A stretch of 64,000 bases of DNA, taken from contig JAKIUD010000001.1 in the NCBI GenBank assembly GCA_021647765.1, forward strand, positions 72,258-136,257, written 5' to 3'. The notes beneath the pieces were generated by a model. That model was not told the origin of the DNA. It did not search any database and was given only the letters and a program-made list of their open reading frames with translations. Source of the stretch: Desulfuromusa sp. (GTDB lineage: Bacteria > Desulfobacterota > Desulfuromonadia > Desulfuromonadales > Geopsychrobacteraceae). Below are positions 36,633 to 45,164 of this stretch, piece after piece; the first letter of the stretch is position 1; each line of letters begins with the position of its first letter. The position numbers and the translations under genes were made by a program.

Positions 36633-37955
36633 TCAAAAATACCAACGCAACAACAGACCGCCACTATCCCCTGCCGAACCGAATTCACTCCGAATAACCG
36701 GCAACTGTGGCAGTGGATAGAGTTGTTCTTTCCGACCCGTAGTTATGACCCAGAACAGATCAAGTTGCAGGTTATCAGCCAGAGATACAACCAACTGTGG
36801 CCGAATTAGGCTGGAATGATCTTCGATATTATAAATCAACAGCCCATTTGCGGTCACCAGCGGGTGAAATTGATATGAAGAACCCAACAGCAGATAGTGG
36901 CGAGCCAGTAAAAAACTGAGCCCTTCGGTTATTGGTGCTGACCTGGCAACCAGGGGATATTTACTCGGGTTGTCACTGCCGACGCCATTGAACAGATATT
37001 CACCGAGCAACACCAGCCGATTGTCAAACCGGTACCATCCTTCCACAGCGGCAATCCCAAAATCATCATAGAGATCTCCCTGCGGTCGATTTATATCGAT
37101 GCCCTGATACCAGCTGATCTCAGCTTTAAGACCGACTTTCCCGAGTTCTCCAGCCAGGCCGATGCCAACCATTGAACGCCCCCGAAAGCGTCCCCCGATT
37201 GCCAGGAAATCGACACTTCTGAAGTTCTCGCCCAGAGTCAACAGATAGCTGTTGTCTTTTTTTTCAGCTCCGAAAACGGCCATCCCGCCAAGTTGTCCCG
37301 CCATCCCGAAATAGCGGGTTGCTCTGATGGCATCAACTCCGGGACGGACATCGACATCTATAGCATCAGGGGGAAATGGGGCAATGATATCGAGGGGAGA
37401 AAACAGGCTGATGCGACCGAAGCCGATGGCCTGCCGACCGAAGAACCAGTTAAAGCCGCCAGATTCTCCATGGATATTGAGCCGATCAACCTGTAACTGG
37501 CCACTAAACCGTTCACCTTCATGCCAGTTTTTCTGTAAATCGAAATGACGATTCACCGAATCGTCTGCGAATCCAACAACTCCAGTGCGATTGACCCAGA
37601 GCAGTTGTTGATCCAGAGAAAACTCAAAATCAAAACCAGGGGTCAGCTGCCCGGTCAGATCAAGGCGGAGACGATCAGAAGTCAGCACTCCATCCTGATC
37701 AGGGTGGGGAAAGTTTTCAATATAGAGATTGAATGATTTCAGCGAACCGTGAATGGAAACATCATTGAGAGCATTTGCCACCGACAAAACTGGAATAAAA
37801 ACTATTACCATTACAATAAAAATCAATAAAATTGATTTGCACTGTCCATGAAAAGGGTGTCTGTCGCCCGAGTGACGACAGTCAAGCCCCAGGGATGGGT
37901 GAAATGCGTCTTTTGGAATGGGGAGGGCAAAGTTACCAGCTGTGAACCGTTTCAC
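36633..37955 (-). CDS. Outer-membrane beta-barrel protein of the exporter operon
   Basis: A secreted protein of up to 440 residues that ends in an aromatic residue (LLLRWYF), with many alternating amphipathic strands, as in outer-membrane barrels. A hydrophobic segment (ILLIFIVMVIVFIPVLSVANA, about residues 42-62) looks like a signal peptide. The preceding 40 residues are odd for a signal sequence, so the true start may be internal. The GTG at 37955 overlaps the ABC ATPase stop. No family was recognised. Its place suggests it receives or anchors what the upstream transporter exports. Confidence 0.7.
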   Translation of the reverse strand: MKRFTAGNFALPIPKDAFHPSLGLDCRHSGDRHPFHGQCKSILLIFIVMVIVFIPVLSVANALNDVSIHGSLKSFNLYIENFPHPDQDGVLTSDRLRLDLTGQLTPGFDFEFSLDQQLLWVNRTGVVGFADDSVNRHFDLQKNWHEGERFSGQLQVDRLNIHGESGGFNWFFGRQAIGFGRISLFSPLDIIAPFPPDAIDVDVRPGVDAIRATRYFGMAGQLGGMAVFGAEKKDNSYLLTLGENFRSVDFLAIGGRFRGRSMVGIGLAGELGKVGLKAEISWYQGIDINRPQGDLYDDFGIAAVEGWYRFDNRLVLLGEYLFNGVGSDNPSKYPLVARSAPITEGLSFLLARHYLLLGSSYQFHPLVTANGLLIYNIEDHSSLIRPQLVVSLADNLQLDLFWVITTGRKEQLYPLPQLPVIRSEFGSAGDSGGLLLRWYF

Positions 37956-38629
37956 TGATCCGACTCCAGATGACCATCCTGCAAACGCACCACCCGTTTG
38001 GCATGGGAGATCACCAGTGGGTCGTGGGAACTGAAAATAAAGGTTGCACCCTGCTCTTGATTCAGCCGCTGCATCAGTGCCAACAATTCTTCACTGGCGT
38101 GAGAATCAAGACTGGCAGTCGGTTCATCGGCCAGAATCACCGCTGGTTCGGAGGCCATGGCTCTGGCAATGGCGACCCGCTGTTGTTGTCCTCCTGAAAG
38201 ATCTGAGGGTTTCCGATGTTCCAGTCCATCCAACCCTAACAGCGAAAAAAGCCGTAATACCCGCTCACGACGCTGTTTCTTTCCGACTCGCTGCAACATC
38301 AGGGTAAATTCAGCATTTTCCGCAGCGGTTAACACCGGGATCAGATTATATGCCTGAAAAATGAATCCAATTTTTCGCAAGCGCAACTCAAAAAGGGTTT
38401 TCTGCTTGGCATGACCGACTTCTCGTCCATCCAGCCAGATTTCTCCGCGGGTTGGCTGATCAAGACAGCCGATCAAGTTGAGCAGTGTGGTTTTACCACT
38501 CCCGGAAGGGCCGGCAAGAACACTGAATTCCCCAGCCTCAATGGACAGAGAAAAATCATCAACAGCAACCACTTCCTGGCTGCCAAGCGGATATATTTTT
38601 GTAACCGATTTCAGTTCAATCAATGCCAT
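37952..38629 (-). CDS. ABC transporter ATPase, LolD/MacB type
   Basis: The 225-residue protein has Walker A GPSGSGKTT (near residue 40), the Q-loop in IGFIFQAYNLIP, signature LSGGQQQRVAIARAMA and Walker B VILADEPTASLDS. The Q-rich signature and length match the LolD/MacB/FtsE-like branch, whose ATPases drive FtsX-type permeases without moving substrate through a channel. It lies 17 bases downstream of the second permease gene. Confidence 0.93.
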   Translation of the reverse strand: MALIELKSVTKIYPLGSQEVVAVDDFSLSIEAGEFSVLAGPSGSGKTTLLNLIGCLDQPTRGEIWLDGREVGHAKQKTLFELRLRKIGFIFQAYNLIPVLTAAENAEFTLMLQRVGKKQRRERVLRLFSLLGLDGLEHRKPSDLSGGQQQRVAIARAMASEPAVILADEPTASLDSHASEELLALMQRLNQEQGATFIFSSHDPLVISHAKRVVRLQDGHLESDQ

Positions 38630-38646
38630 ATTGTTTCAGGCTCCAG

Positions 38647-39879
38647 TTAGTGATGTCGTATTGCAGCAGCCGGGCTGATCCGTCCAGCCTTGATCGATGG
38701 GTAAACCGCTGCCAGCAGGGACAATAACAACAGATAAACCGAAATCTTTGCCATCCAGGAAATATCCCAACCTGCTCGCAAGATCGGGTCGAACACCACG
38801 CCACCAAATTCCAGGGTTTCACTGATAAAGTTGCGCATATCGATACCGACTGCTTGCAAGTACCAGGTTGCCAACGAGCCGAGACAACTGCCGATCACCA
38901 TAGAGACCAATCCCAACAATAAAGCTTCAAGAAATACCAGCATGCGCAATCTTGCGGTGCTGGCTCCGACAGCCAAAATGATTCCGAATTCACGAAAACG
39001 CTCCATAACTGACATCAGAAGGGTATTGATCACCCCGATTGTGACGATCAGCAACATGATCACAAAGATAAATTTCTGGCTGGCATAATCGAGCCGAATC
39101 GCGTTGTAAAGATTCGGCATCGCCTTTTCCCACGTTAATCCTTCCAGATCGCTGTGTGTTTTCAACAGCTCTTGTAATTGTGGGAATACCAGACGGTCAA
39201 ATTTTTGATCCTCCAGGATAATTGCCAGTTCGTGAATATTGTCGGGACTTCCAACCATTGCGGCAGCCCGGTTACGGCCAACCATCAGCAGTGACTTATC
39301 TACACTTTTTATCCCGGTTTTAATGACACCATGAACCCGAAACATTTCGCTGACCAGCTCTCCTGAACGATGCTGCATGGTAACAACAAATTTATTGCCC
39401 AACTTCAACTGGAGTTCTTTCATCAGCCGACTACCGAGAATTGCCTCTCGACCATTCAGAGAAGTCAGCCATTGGTCATCCGATAAACTGCGCAGAAAAG
39501 GATTAATCTTCCGTTCTGCAGCAGGAACCACTCCGGTCAATAAAATACCACGACTTTCCCGACTTGATTGGGCAAGACCTGGCAGATAAAGTCGCGGCAA
39601 AACCGCCTCAACACCGTTAATCTGACCAATTTCCTCTACCAGATTATGAGGATTGAAAGAGAGCTTTTCATCGCGACTTTCCAGATATCCTTGGTGATAA
39701 ACCACTAGATGTCCGCTTCCAGCACGGACACCACTATCGATCATAGAGGCATAGACCCCATAAGAAAGATTATGAAATGCCTGGATCAGCATCAAACTGA
39801 AACTGAGCGCAGCCAAGGTTATCAGGGTACGCCGTCGGCTACGCCAGAGGTTTTTCCAGGCCAGGTTCAACAGATCCAT
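38647..39879 (-). CDS. FtsX-like ABC permease (LolC/E, MacB type), second
   Basis: The 410-residue protein (start 39879, AGGAGAAAT directly upstream) has a short cytoplasmic start LAWKNLWRSRRRTL, one membrane span, a large periplasmic MacB-like domain (about residues 45-270), and three C-terminal spans. The region MSVMERFREFGIILAVGAS is the conserved cytoplasmic loop. It forms a pair with the next upstream permease. Confidence 0.92.
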   Translation of the reverse strand: MDLLNLAWKNLWRSRRRTLITLAALSFSLMLIQAFHNLSYGVYASMIDSGVRAGSGHLVVYHQGYLESRDEKLSFNPHNLVEEIGQINGVEAVLPRLYLPGLAQSSRESRGILLTGVVPAAERKINPFLRSLSDDQWLTSLNGREAILGSRLMKELQLKLGNKFVVTMQHRSGELVSEMFRVHGVIKTGIKSVDKSLLMVGRNRAAAMVGSPDNIHELAIILEDQKFDRLVFPQLQELLKTHSDLEGLTWEKAMPNLYNAIRLDYASQKFIFVIMLLIVTIGVINTLLMSVMERFREFGIILAVGASTARLRMLVFLEALLLGLVSMVIGSCLGSLATWYLQAVGIDMRNFISETLEFGGVVFDPILRAGWDISWMAKISVYLLLLSLLAAVYPSIKAGRISPAAAIRHH

Positions 39880-39908
39880 ATTTCTCCTGACGGCCGCACA
39901 AAAATGAA

Positions 39909-41132
39909 TCAGATGGCATCGCGAATCGCGACCACCGGTTGCATTTTGGCGGCACGATTTGCCGGCAGAAAGCCAGCCAGCAGGCTGACAATCAACAAGC
40001 AAACAGAAGGAATCAAAATATTGGCCGGTTCAATCACCGCGTGCAACCGGGGCAGGATGGTTCCACCAGCATAGGTAATCGGCGTCAAAGTGCCGGAGAG
40101 ATCGACCCCGACCAGCGCCATATACAAACTTAAAGCGATTCCGACAACCGCCCCGCAAAGTAATCCCAGACTCCCCATAATTGCAGTCTCCAGCATAATC
40201 ATGGTGCGGATTTGCCCCGGCCGCATGCCGAGAGCCATCAGCACCCCGAGTTCCCGGGTTCGCTCCATAACGGCCATAAAAAACGTATTGAGAATCCCCA
40301 ACCCCGTCGCAAGGTAAAGAATAGTGACAATAATCATCCGCGAGACAGCGTAACTGGCAACAACTTCACGCATCTGTGGCAGCATCTCACCCCAATCAAG
40401 AATCTCCAGAGCATCAGGAAGATTCACCCGATATTGTTCTGCCAATGCGGCTGCGTTCAATGGCTGATCTGTCTTAACGGCAATTTCATGAATCTGTCCC
40501 GGCAACACTAACAGCTGTTGCAACCAGGCCAACGGCACCAGAACCAGAGTATTATCATAGCCGATATCACCGGTAGAAAAAATCCCCCGAACCAACAGCA
40601 GATCATTACCAATTGAGCCGTCCGCTGCTTGGGTAACAAAAACCAGTTGATCTCCCGGAACAACATTCAGACGTTGTGCCAACCCTGAACCCAGCACAGC
40701 ACCGTTCGAATCATCAGCGGTCAGATAATGCCCGTCAATCAAAGAATCCTGTAGACCGGTCACGGTCTGTTCCTGAGACGGCAAAATTCCAAGAATTTCG
40801 CCAGGAGAGCTGTTCTGTTGATGGGAGAGCAGGCCGAAACTGCGCAACCGCTGTGAATAGCCTGTAATTTCATCCTGTTTCAGAACATTTTCAATCGATT
40901 TATCCATTGAAAAATGGCGGAACATGTCCCGGTCATCCTGATATCCTTTGGCACTGATGACCAGATGACCATAGTACTGTTCAGTTGCTGATGCGAGCAT
41001 ATCGCGCAACATTCCAGAAAAAATCCCCAGCGCCAGAATCAACAGAGCGGAAGAGATAATCATCGCCGACAGGGTTAGAAGCGTACGCCTTCGATTGCGC
41101 CAGATATTACGTAATGCCAACTGGTAAAGCAT
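39909..41132 (-). CDS. FtsX-like ABC permease (LolC/E, MacB type), first
   Basis: The 407-residue protein has the same plan as its neighbour: LALRNIWRNRRRTLLTL, one span, a periplasmic domain, then three spans with MAVMERTRELGVLMALGMRP between them. The start ATG shares one base with the stop of the LolA-like gene (TAATG). Two different permeases and one ATPase recall LolCDE. Confidence 0.92.
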   Translation of the reverse strand: MLYQLALRNIWRNRRRTLLTLSAMIISSALLILALGIFSGMLRDMLASATEQYYGHLVISAKGYQDDRDMFRHFSMDKSIENVLKQDEITGYSQRLRSFGLLSHQQNSSPGEILGILPSQEQTVTGLQDSLIDGHYLTADDSNGAVLGSGLAQRLNVVPGDQLVFVTQAADGSIGNDLLLVRGIFSTGDIGYDNTLVLVPLAWLQQLLVLPGQIHEIAVKTDQPLNAAALAEQYRVNLPDALEILDWGEMLPQMREVVASYAVSRMIIVTILYLATGLGILNTFFMAVMERTRELGVLMALGMRPGQIRTMIMLETAIMGSLGLLCGAVVGIALSLYMALVGVDLSGTLTPITYAGGTILPRLHAVIEPANILIPSVCLLIVSLLAGFLPANRAAKMQPVVAIRDAI

Positions 41133-41896
41133 TAACGTCGCCCTTTCAGGTTGCCGAGAGAAAAGAAATCTTTCTTTAAATCGACATCAAATTGCAATTT
41201 ACGATAGTGCATGACCGTCTTCTCTTTTGGTTTTTCCAGCGGCACGACAGTCATTTTTAGCGGAATGGTTCGTCCGCTCACTGTCTGTACATCATCGAAC
41301 AAGATCTGTCGCACCAGAATACCTTCTTCATCAAAGTAATCGATCTGCGACGGAACCAGTTGTTCTTTAAAAATCTGGTAAATAATTTTACCCCAGATGA
41401 CTGGAGCGTCAGGTTTCGGTATCCCCTCGATCCGCCAGCTTTCATTGGTTTCTTCCAGCAAGGTAAAATTGTAATCCTGATCGATATGGTTCGCCTTGAC
41501 CAGATCATCATTGGTGATATGACTCCCCATCCAGGCGCCCCCCATCATCGATGGCGGGATCCGGATCACCCGGTCAACTTTCGGCAGGTAATTCCAGACC
41601 TCGTTCTCCACTTTGAGGGTTGCTACCCCCCTCTCTTTAATCGGAGCAAGAATCCGGATCAAAAACCGTTCCCGCCCGAGTGACCACGATTCCATTTTCA
41701 GATGCCGTTCCCAGTGACCAGTCACAACTGTCATTTCCACTTCAGAAATTGATGACTGACCGGTATATTGTTGCTCAACTGCCCGGATCAGTTCACGTAA
41801 ATCTACGGCCAGACTAGAAGAAACCGATCCTGACAAAAAGATAAGAATTAAAAATAATATTTTAAGCAAAGACAGAAATATCATTATCGTATCCAT
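41132..41896 (-). CDS. LolA-like outer-membrane lipoprotein-sorting protein
   Basis: A 254-residue exported protein with an N-terminal hydrophobic signal (about residues 5-30). The following beta-rich domain contains VWNYLPKVDRVIRIPPSMMGG and WMGSHITNDDLVK, typical of a widespread LolA-related family often encoded with LolCDE/MacB-type permeases. It is the first gene of the five-gene operon and probably carries a hydrophobic ligand across the periplasm. Substrate unknown. Confidence 0.85.
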   Translation of the reverse strand: MDTIMIFLSLLKILFLILIFLSGSVSSSLAVDLRELIRAVEQQYTGQSSISEVEMTVVTGHWERHLKMESWSLGRERFLIRILAPIKERGVATLKVENEVWNYLPKVDRVIRIPPSMMGGAWMGSHITNDDLVKANHIDQDYNFTLLEETNESWRIEGIPKPDAPVIWGKIIYQIFKEQLVPSQIDYFDEEGILVRQILFDDVQTVSGRTIPLKMTVVPLEKPKEKTVMHYRKLQFDVDLKKDFFSLGNLKGRR

Positions 41897-42022
41897 GGTT
41901 AAATGAAATTATTTCTTTGATTATCCGTGATTCTCGCTGGAAACGCAAAATACTGGCTGATTTTTTATTCCATTCCCCTCTATACTGACGACTCGCATGA
42001 ACCCACAGCAACAGGAAACTGG

Positions 42023-42514
42023 ATGAAAAAAGAAAACTTGAAGGAAGTCGTAAGCCGAGATGCACATTGTTTTGGCTGCAGTCAAAAGAACCCCCACGGT
42101 CTAAAGATGAAGTTTTACGCTGATGATGCCGTTCTTTATTCTTGGTTGAGTGTACCAAATCACCTGTGTGGCTGGGATGGTATTGTTCATGGGGGGGTAC
42201 TTTCAACCATGCTGGATGAGATCATGGGCTGGAGTGCCATTTATCAACTCCGCCGCATTGTCATGACTAAAACCATGACTGTTGACTTTTTCAAACCTGT
42301 CTATATCGATGATGAACTGAGAGTTGAAGGACGAGTTATCGAACAAACCAGTGAAAGAGAGGCTATTCTCGAAGGAAAAATTTATAAGGGAGATGATGTT
42401 CTCTGTGCACAAACACGTGGTACCTTCGCCATTTTTACCGCCAAAGCACTGACCAGGATGAAAATCATGCCGCCGGAAGTTCTTCAGGGTTTTAGTGAAT
42501 ATTTAGATCAGTAA
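42023..42514 (+). CDS. PaaI-like hotdog thioesterase
   Basis: The 163-residue protein has the hotdog thioesterase motif GIVHGGVLSTMLDEIMGW (residues about 52-69), the HGG...DE pattern that lines the active site. A Cys pair (CFGCSQKNPHG) near residue 16 is common in this subgroup. The start at 42023 is supported by AGGAAAC upstream. It is divergent from the exporter operon, with a 126-base shared upstream region. The acyl-CoA substrate cannot be named. Confidence 0.85.
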   Translation: MKKENLKEVVSRDAHCFGCSQKNPHGLKMKFYADDAVLYSWLSVPNHLCGWDGIVHGGVLSTMLDEIMGWSAIYQLRRIVMTKTMTVDFFKPVYIDDELRVEGRVIEQTSEREAILEGKIYKGDDVLCAQTRGTFAIFTAKALTRMKIMPPEVLQGFSEYLDQ

Positions 42515-42701
42515 ACACCATTTTATCATGACAGATATGGATCAACATCATATGACCAGGTCGTTTCATGAAGATCAAAACAATGTTGATGACACCCTGC
42601 TGGAATCTGCAAAACCCCTGATTAATCCTTGAATTTGCTGTTTTATATCTGTAATATCCGCAAAAGAGTGCCTCACCAATAAAACTCAAAGGAAACCAGA
42701 C

Positions 42702-43373
42702 ATGAAAAGCTTCTTGCAATTGACCATTTTCAGTCTTTTATTTCTCCTTGCCGTTTCTTCGGCTTATGCCGAAACACGTTATATTTCTGATCAGCTTATC
42801 GTCACAGTTCGAAGTGGCAAAGGAAACCAATATAAAATTCTCGAAACAATACCCACATCAACTCCCGTAACAGTTCTGGAAGACGACAAAACTTACGTTA
42901 AGGTTGTCACTCCCAAAGGAACTGAAGGTTATATTCGAGCTCATTATGTCAGTAAAGAGCTACCTAAAAGTACCCAAATCAAGCAGCTAAAAAAAGAACT
43001 TGCCAGTTTACAACAACAACTGACCGACCAGCAGCAAAACTTTCAGGGAAGTCAGGAGGAAGCGAGTGCGCAAAAGAACCAAATCAACCAACTTTCTGCA
43101 CAATTAAATCAGACCCGCCAAGAACTGAAAAAATCTACGGATGAATATAATACCCTGCGCAGCAAGTCTGACAATGTGCTGAATTTAAGTACGGAAAATG
43201 AGCAGTTGATCGAAGAAAATAGTTCACTCAATAATGAACTTCTGGTTTTGCGCGAAGAAAACCAGAAGTTTCATCGCTCCAATATGATCCAGTGGTTCCT
43301 CGCTGGTGGTGGGGTTTTTCTGGGTGGCTGGATTATTGGTAAAATCTCCCGCAAAAAACAACGCCGTTATTAA
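42702..43373 (+). CDS. SH3-domain / coiled-coil membrane protein (YgiM-like)
   Basis: The 223-residue protein has a cleavable-looking signal peptide (about residues 1-23), a bacterial SH3 domain (24-88, including VRSGKGNQYKILETI and GYIRAHYVSKEL), and a long coiled coil (about 95-195). A C-terminal membrane span (WFLAGGGVFLGGWIIG) ends in basic residues. This matches the TIGR04211/YgiM type. SH3b domains often bind peptidoglycan; the role is otherwise unknown. Confidence 0.85.
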   Translation: MKSFLQLTIFSLLFLLAVSSAYAETRYISDQLIVTVRSGKGNQYKILETIPTSTPVTVLEDDKTYVKVVTPKGTEGYIRAHYVSKELPKSTQIKQLKKELASLQQQLTDQQQNFQGSQEEASAQKNQINQLSAQLNQTRQELKKSTDEYNTLRSKSDNVLNLSTENEQLIEENSSLNNELLVLREENQKFHRSNMIQWFLAGGGVFLGGWIIGKISRKKQRRY

Positions 43374-43728
43374 GTTTAAACTCTCTCTTTTAAAATTTCC
43401 TGTGTCGTTCTGTTTAAACTAAACAACTATGCACTGAAAGTGCGTAGGTTTGGGCGGGGCGGAAAGTCCCTTTACAGGCAAAGTCAAAATCCCTATTTGT
43501 CATCATCCTTGCGCATACGGGGATCCACGCTTCACAGAAGCACTGAATTCCCGCCCGATATGTTACGAAAATTGTGAGATTCTCAAGTTGCAAAACCGTG
43601 ACCCTAAGCTAACATTTCAATAAACTTCAAAACAAATATAATTTTTTTAGTTAACATTTCTAAAGTTTATGCCAAAATGGGGCTTAACAAATCATAGCAA
43701 TGCCATCAATATCATTAGCAGGAAAGGT
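43374..43728. other. Intergenic stretch without a gene
   Basis: The 355 bases between the SH3 protein and the HDOD regulator contain no supported reading frame. A GC-rich block at 43440-43560 (GGGCGGGGCGGAAAG, ending in CCCGCCCGATA) looks like degraded repeat DNA; no riboswitch class was recognised. The rest, from 43600, is A/T-rich and probably promoter. Confidence 0.5.
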
Positions 43729-44973
43729 ATGCAGATGAATAATATGATGCCCAAAATCCTTTTTACCGATGCTGAGAGGGAGACTCTTGACTCATTACAG
43801 GATTTACTCATAGATGAAAATTGGGATTGCTACTATGTTTCCAGTGTCGGAGAGGCGTTAGAAGTTCTGCATGCAAAAGAAATTGATCTGGTCGTTACTG
43901 ATGTCACGTTACCGGATATGGATGGTGTTGAATTCGTGTCTGAAATCCGCAACCGCTATCCCAGCACTATCCGGATGTTCCTGACCAGCTTTAGCAAGCA
44001 GGAAAACATCATCAAAGCTCTGGCAGAAGGATTGACTCAGCACATCATTCCCAAACCCTGGATAGACCAGGAACTAAAAGAGATCATCCACAGCGCCTTA
44101 CGCCAGAGCACTCAACAAAAAAAACACAGCCCTGAATTTCAGGTTCTGATTAATTCAATCCCGCTACTCCCCGCGCTACCGGAAAGTTATTCCAATGTTC
44201 GTTCCTGTATTGTTGGGGATGAAGTCGATATCGAAACGATGGCAAATTATATCAATCAGGATGTTGCCATCTCCAGCGCACTGTTACATTGGGCAAACTC
44301 AGCCCTTTTTGGACAGCGCTTTCAAGTTGACACCATTAAAAAAGCGATCATTGTTCTTGGCACGGATATCGTTGAAAATCTTATTTTGTCCGAATCGGTC
44401 AATCGGATCATTGCCGGAAAGCTTCCCCATATAAAGGGGTTTGACTTCGGCAAATTTAAAAAGCATTCGATGGCAACTGCAGTTATCTCAAGACTTTTAC
44501 TCAAATCATTACTGCCCACAGATTCTGACCAGCATGATCGTGCTTTTGTCGCCGGTCTTTTACATGACATGGGAAAATTAGTGGCGGCAACCTACTTCAC
44601 TGCTCAATTTGAAAAAGCGATTGAATTGGCAAAACGAAGAAGGTGCCCCTTAACTGAGACTGAAAAGGAAATCTACGCAACAGATCATGCCGAGTTGGGT
44701 AGTTTTCTTGCCGAATGGTGGAATCTACCACCTTTCATCATCAGTGTAATCTCCTGTCACCATCAACCCAGTTCTACCCCTATTGAGCAGGATATCATTG
44801 CTGCAGCTTATGTTGCGAATCTGCTCAGTTACCAGTTTCATTTCGGTTCAAATGGTGATACCTGTCTGCGTGAAATTTCTGCTGAATACCGGGAGAAATT
44901 TTATCTCAATGAAGAGGCAAATGAAATTCTCCGGAACCAAACCGAAGACACTATTCGGGCACTTGTCCGTTAA
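43729..44973 (+). CDS. Response regulator with HDOD output domain
   Basis: The 414-residue protein has a receiver domain (about residues 6-120; phosphoacceptor Asp in DLVVTDVTLPDMDG, Lys in IPKPW) and an HDOD domain (about 140-340; ALLHWANSALFG, KAIIVLGTD, FVAGLLHDMGKL). HDOD domains lack hydrolase activity as a rule and act in signalling. The start at 43729 follows AGGAAAGGT. The next gene is another response regulator of cyclic-di-GMP type, so both may serve one pathway, although a 190-base gap separates them. Confidence 0.9.
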   Translation: MQMNNMMPKILFTDAERETLDSLQDLLIDENWDCYYVSSVGEALEVLHAKEIDLVVTDVTLPDMDGVEFVSEIRNRYPSTIRMFLTSFSKQENIIKALAEGLTQHIIPKPWIDQELKEIIHSALRQSTQQKKHSPEFQVLINSIPLLPALPESYSNVRSCIVGDEVDIETMANYINQDVAISSALLHWANSALFGQRFQVDTIKKAIIVLGTDIVENLILSESVNRIIAGKLPHIKGFDFGKFKKHSMATAVISRLLLKSLLPTDSDQHDRAFVAGLLHDMGKLVAATYFTAQFEKAIELAKRRRCPLTETEKEIYATDHAELGSFLAEWWNLPPFIISVISCHHQPSSTPIEQDIIAAAYVANLLSYQFHFGSNGDTCLREISAEYREKFYLNEEANEILRNQTEDTIRALVR

Positions 44974-45164
44974 TAACCTTTTTCCTGCTTCATAAGCAAC
45001 TCTGCTGAAAGAGTCGTCAACGGCTTCCTCTGCAAAATAGATACACACCCTTATTGCACGATCCTTTATAAAATCTTACAATTAAGTTTGACTAACTATA
45101 GAATACTCGGCATAATACTGTCCTGGTTCAGATGAAGCTACAATATTCTAAAAGGTGCTTATTA

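Noticed and set aside
42529..42633. 34-codon frame between the thioesterase and the SH3 protein
   Set aside because: No ribosome-binding site and no recognisable motif.
43440..43560. Possible riboswitch upstream of the HDOD and GGDEF-EAL regulators
   Set aside because: Checked against the cyclic-di-GMP-I (GEMM) consensus; the GGGCAAACC and GGACGCAAAGC blocks are absent. It looks more like degraded repeat DNA.
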